Shown here piece by piece: positions 5,119 through 6,015 of a DNA stretch of 6,015 nt (position 1 is the stretch's first letter; each line of letters starts with the position of its first letter). The notes below the pieces were generated by a model. That model was not told the origin of the DNA. It saw only the letters and a list, made by a program, of their open reading frames with translations, and ran no database searches. Location of the stretch: contig WGAH01000264.1 of assembly GCA_015489145.1 (NCBI GenBank), positions 1 through 6,015 on the forward strand, written 5' to 3'. Position numbers and translations under genes: made by a program. Source of the DNA: Deltaproteobacteria bacterium. GTDB lineage: Bacteria > Myxococcota_A > UBA796 > UBA2385.

Positions 5119-6015
5119 TCAGGCGTCGATGAGGCCGCGGCTGGGATCGTAGCGGCGACCGGCGTGAGGCACCGGGCCGGCGTGCAGGAAGTTCGACCGC
5201 AGCCGGCGGCCGAGGAGCTCCTCGGCGCGGTGGCCCAGGGCGAGCATGCGGTCGATGTCGATGCCCGTGCGGACGCCCATCTCCTCGAACACCCCGACGA
5301 GGTCCTCGGTGGAGGTGTTGCCGGTGTAGCCGAAGTGGTAGGTGGCGGCGCCGGTGCGGGGCTGGCCGCCGATGGCCCCCAGCGAGCTGTCGAAGAAGCG
5401 GTAGCCGTGGCTCAGCGCCACCAGCGAGTTGGTCAGGCCCCAGCCGCGGGTGTCGTGGAAGTGGATCACGACCTCCATGCCGAGGCCGGCGTCGGGGTCG
5501 GGGCCGAAGCCGGCGTCGGCGACCGCCTCGTAGAAGCGGTGGACCTGCAAGGGGTTCGCGACCCCGGTGGTGTCGCCGAAGCCGATGATGCCCGCGCCGA
5601 CCTCGCGCCACCAGCGCCCCTCGGCGATCACCCTGTCGAGGGGCACGTCGCCCTCGATGGGGCAGCCGAAGGCCGTGAGCACCCAGCCGAAGACCGTGTG
5701 GCCGGTGTCGATGCAGCGCCGGGCCATCTTCTCGATGAGACGGCGGTTTTCGGCGTGGCTCATGCCGACGTTGGCGCGGTTGTGCGACTCGGAGGCCGAC
5801 AGCACCATCATGATCTCGTCGACCCCGTAGCCCTCCTCCTTGGAGGCCACGGCGCGCTCGACCGCCCGCAGGTTGGTGCAGATCGCCCGGTAGCGCACGT
5901 CGGGCCGCCGGGGGATGCGGCGCAGCACCTCCTCGGCGTCGGCGAACTGCGGCAGCAGCCGGGGCGGCGGGAAGCTGCAGGCCTCGATGCGCTTGAAGCC
6001 GGCTTCCACCATGCC
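5119..6015 (-). CDS. HMG-CoA-lyase-like enzyme of the DRE-TIM metallolyase family, 5' end outside the window
   Basis: The last 298 codons are visible; the frame runs open through the window edge, so the Met at 6010-6012 is internal and about 45 N-terminal residues, including the metal-binding Asp of the RDGLQ-type motif, are missing. Numbering from that Met, family motifs are AGFKRIEACSF (4-14), FGCPIEG (115-121), GFGDTTGVANP (144-154), HFHDTRGWGLTN (184-195, the two metal-ligand His), FDSSLGAIGG (207-216) and GNTSTEDL (231-238, the metal-ligand Asn). HMG-CoA lyases split 3-hydroxy-3-methylglutaryl-CoA into acetyl-CoA and acetoacetate in leucine breakdown. The catalytic Cys of that enzyme (GGCP, human Cys266) is replaced by Gln217 (GGQP), and the loop to the Asn is about six residues longer (15 against 9). 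Fold and metal site are therefore well supported, but the substrate may differ. No other catabolic gene is visible nearby. Confidence 0.85.
   Translation of the reverse strand, partial: GMVEAGFKRIEACSFPPPRLLPQFADAEEVLRRIPRRPDVRYRAICTNLRAVERAVASKEEGYGVDEIMMVLSASESHNRANVGMSHAENRRLIEKMARRCIDTGHTVFGWVLTAFGCPIEGDVPLDRVIAEGRWWREVGAGIIGFGDTTGVANPLQVHRFYEAVADAGFGPDPDAGLGMEVVIHFHDTRGWGLTNSLVALSHGYRFFDSSLGAIGGQPRTGAATYHFGYTGNTSTEDLVGVFEEMGVRTGIDIDRMLALGHRAEELLGRRLRSNFLHAGPVPHAGRRYDPSRGLIDA

Overview
The window is very GC-rich, and third codon positions are almost all G or C. All six likely genes are compact and bacterial. One is a CotH-type lipoprotein whose Asp/Thr/Gly-containing linker (DSADTA...LDTG) resembles linkers I associate with myxobacterial and other deltaproteobacterial lineages. 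Together with the orphan membrane histidine kinase and the Hsp70 co-chaperone pair, this suggests Myxococcota or a relative. That placement is inference from style and composition; no rRNA or marker gene is present.

Layout. Bases 1-34 are downstream of the first gene and hold nothing I recognise. At 35-1261 (minus) lies a complete CotH-kinase-like lipoprotein gene. A 93-bp divergent spacer follows, then two tightly coupled plus-strand genes: a GrpE with a very long N-terminal coiled coil (1355-2299) and a zinc-finger-free J-domain protein of the CbpA/class B type (2303-3286). A membrane histidine kinase (3300-4538, minus) converges on the J-protein gene with 13 bp between the stop codons. The 323-bp stretch 4539-4861 has no convincing gene, but carries a tandem 26-bp repeat and several GC hairpins. 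A likely small gene of 51 codons lies at 4862-5017 (minus). The window ends in an HMG-CoA-lyase-like enzyme (5119 to beyond 6015, minus) whose N-terminus is cut off by the window edge.

How the genes relate. The clearest functional unit is grpE plus the J-protein. GrpE releases ADP from an Hsp70, and the J-protein delivers substrates and stimulates its ATPase, so the pair supplies both co-chaperones for an Hsp70 (DnaK) that is not encoded here. The CotH-like lipoprotein, the kinase and the lyase have no obvious pathway link to it or to each other; this looks like ordinary chromosome rather than a mobile island.

No clearly new multi-gene system is visible. The points most worth a second look are the GrpE coiled-coil extension, the lyase that lacks the catalytic cysteine of true HMG-CoA lyases and has a longer active-site loop, the intergenic 26-bp repeat with mutually exclusive hairpins, and the small Arg/Pro-rich protein with a promoter-like sequence in front of it.
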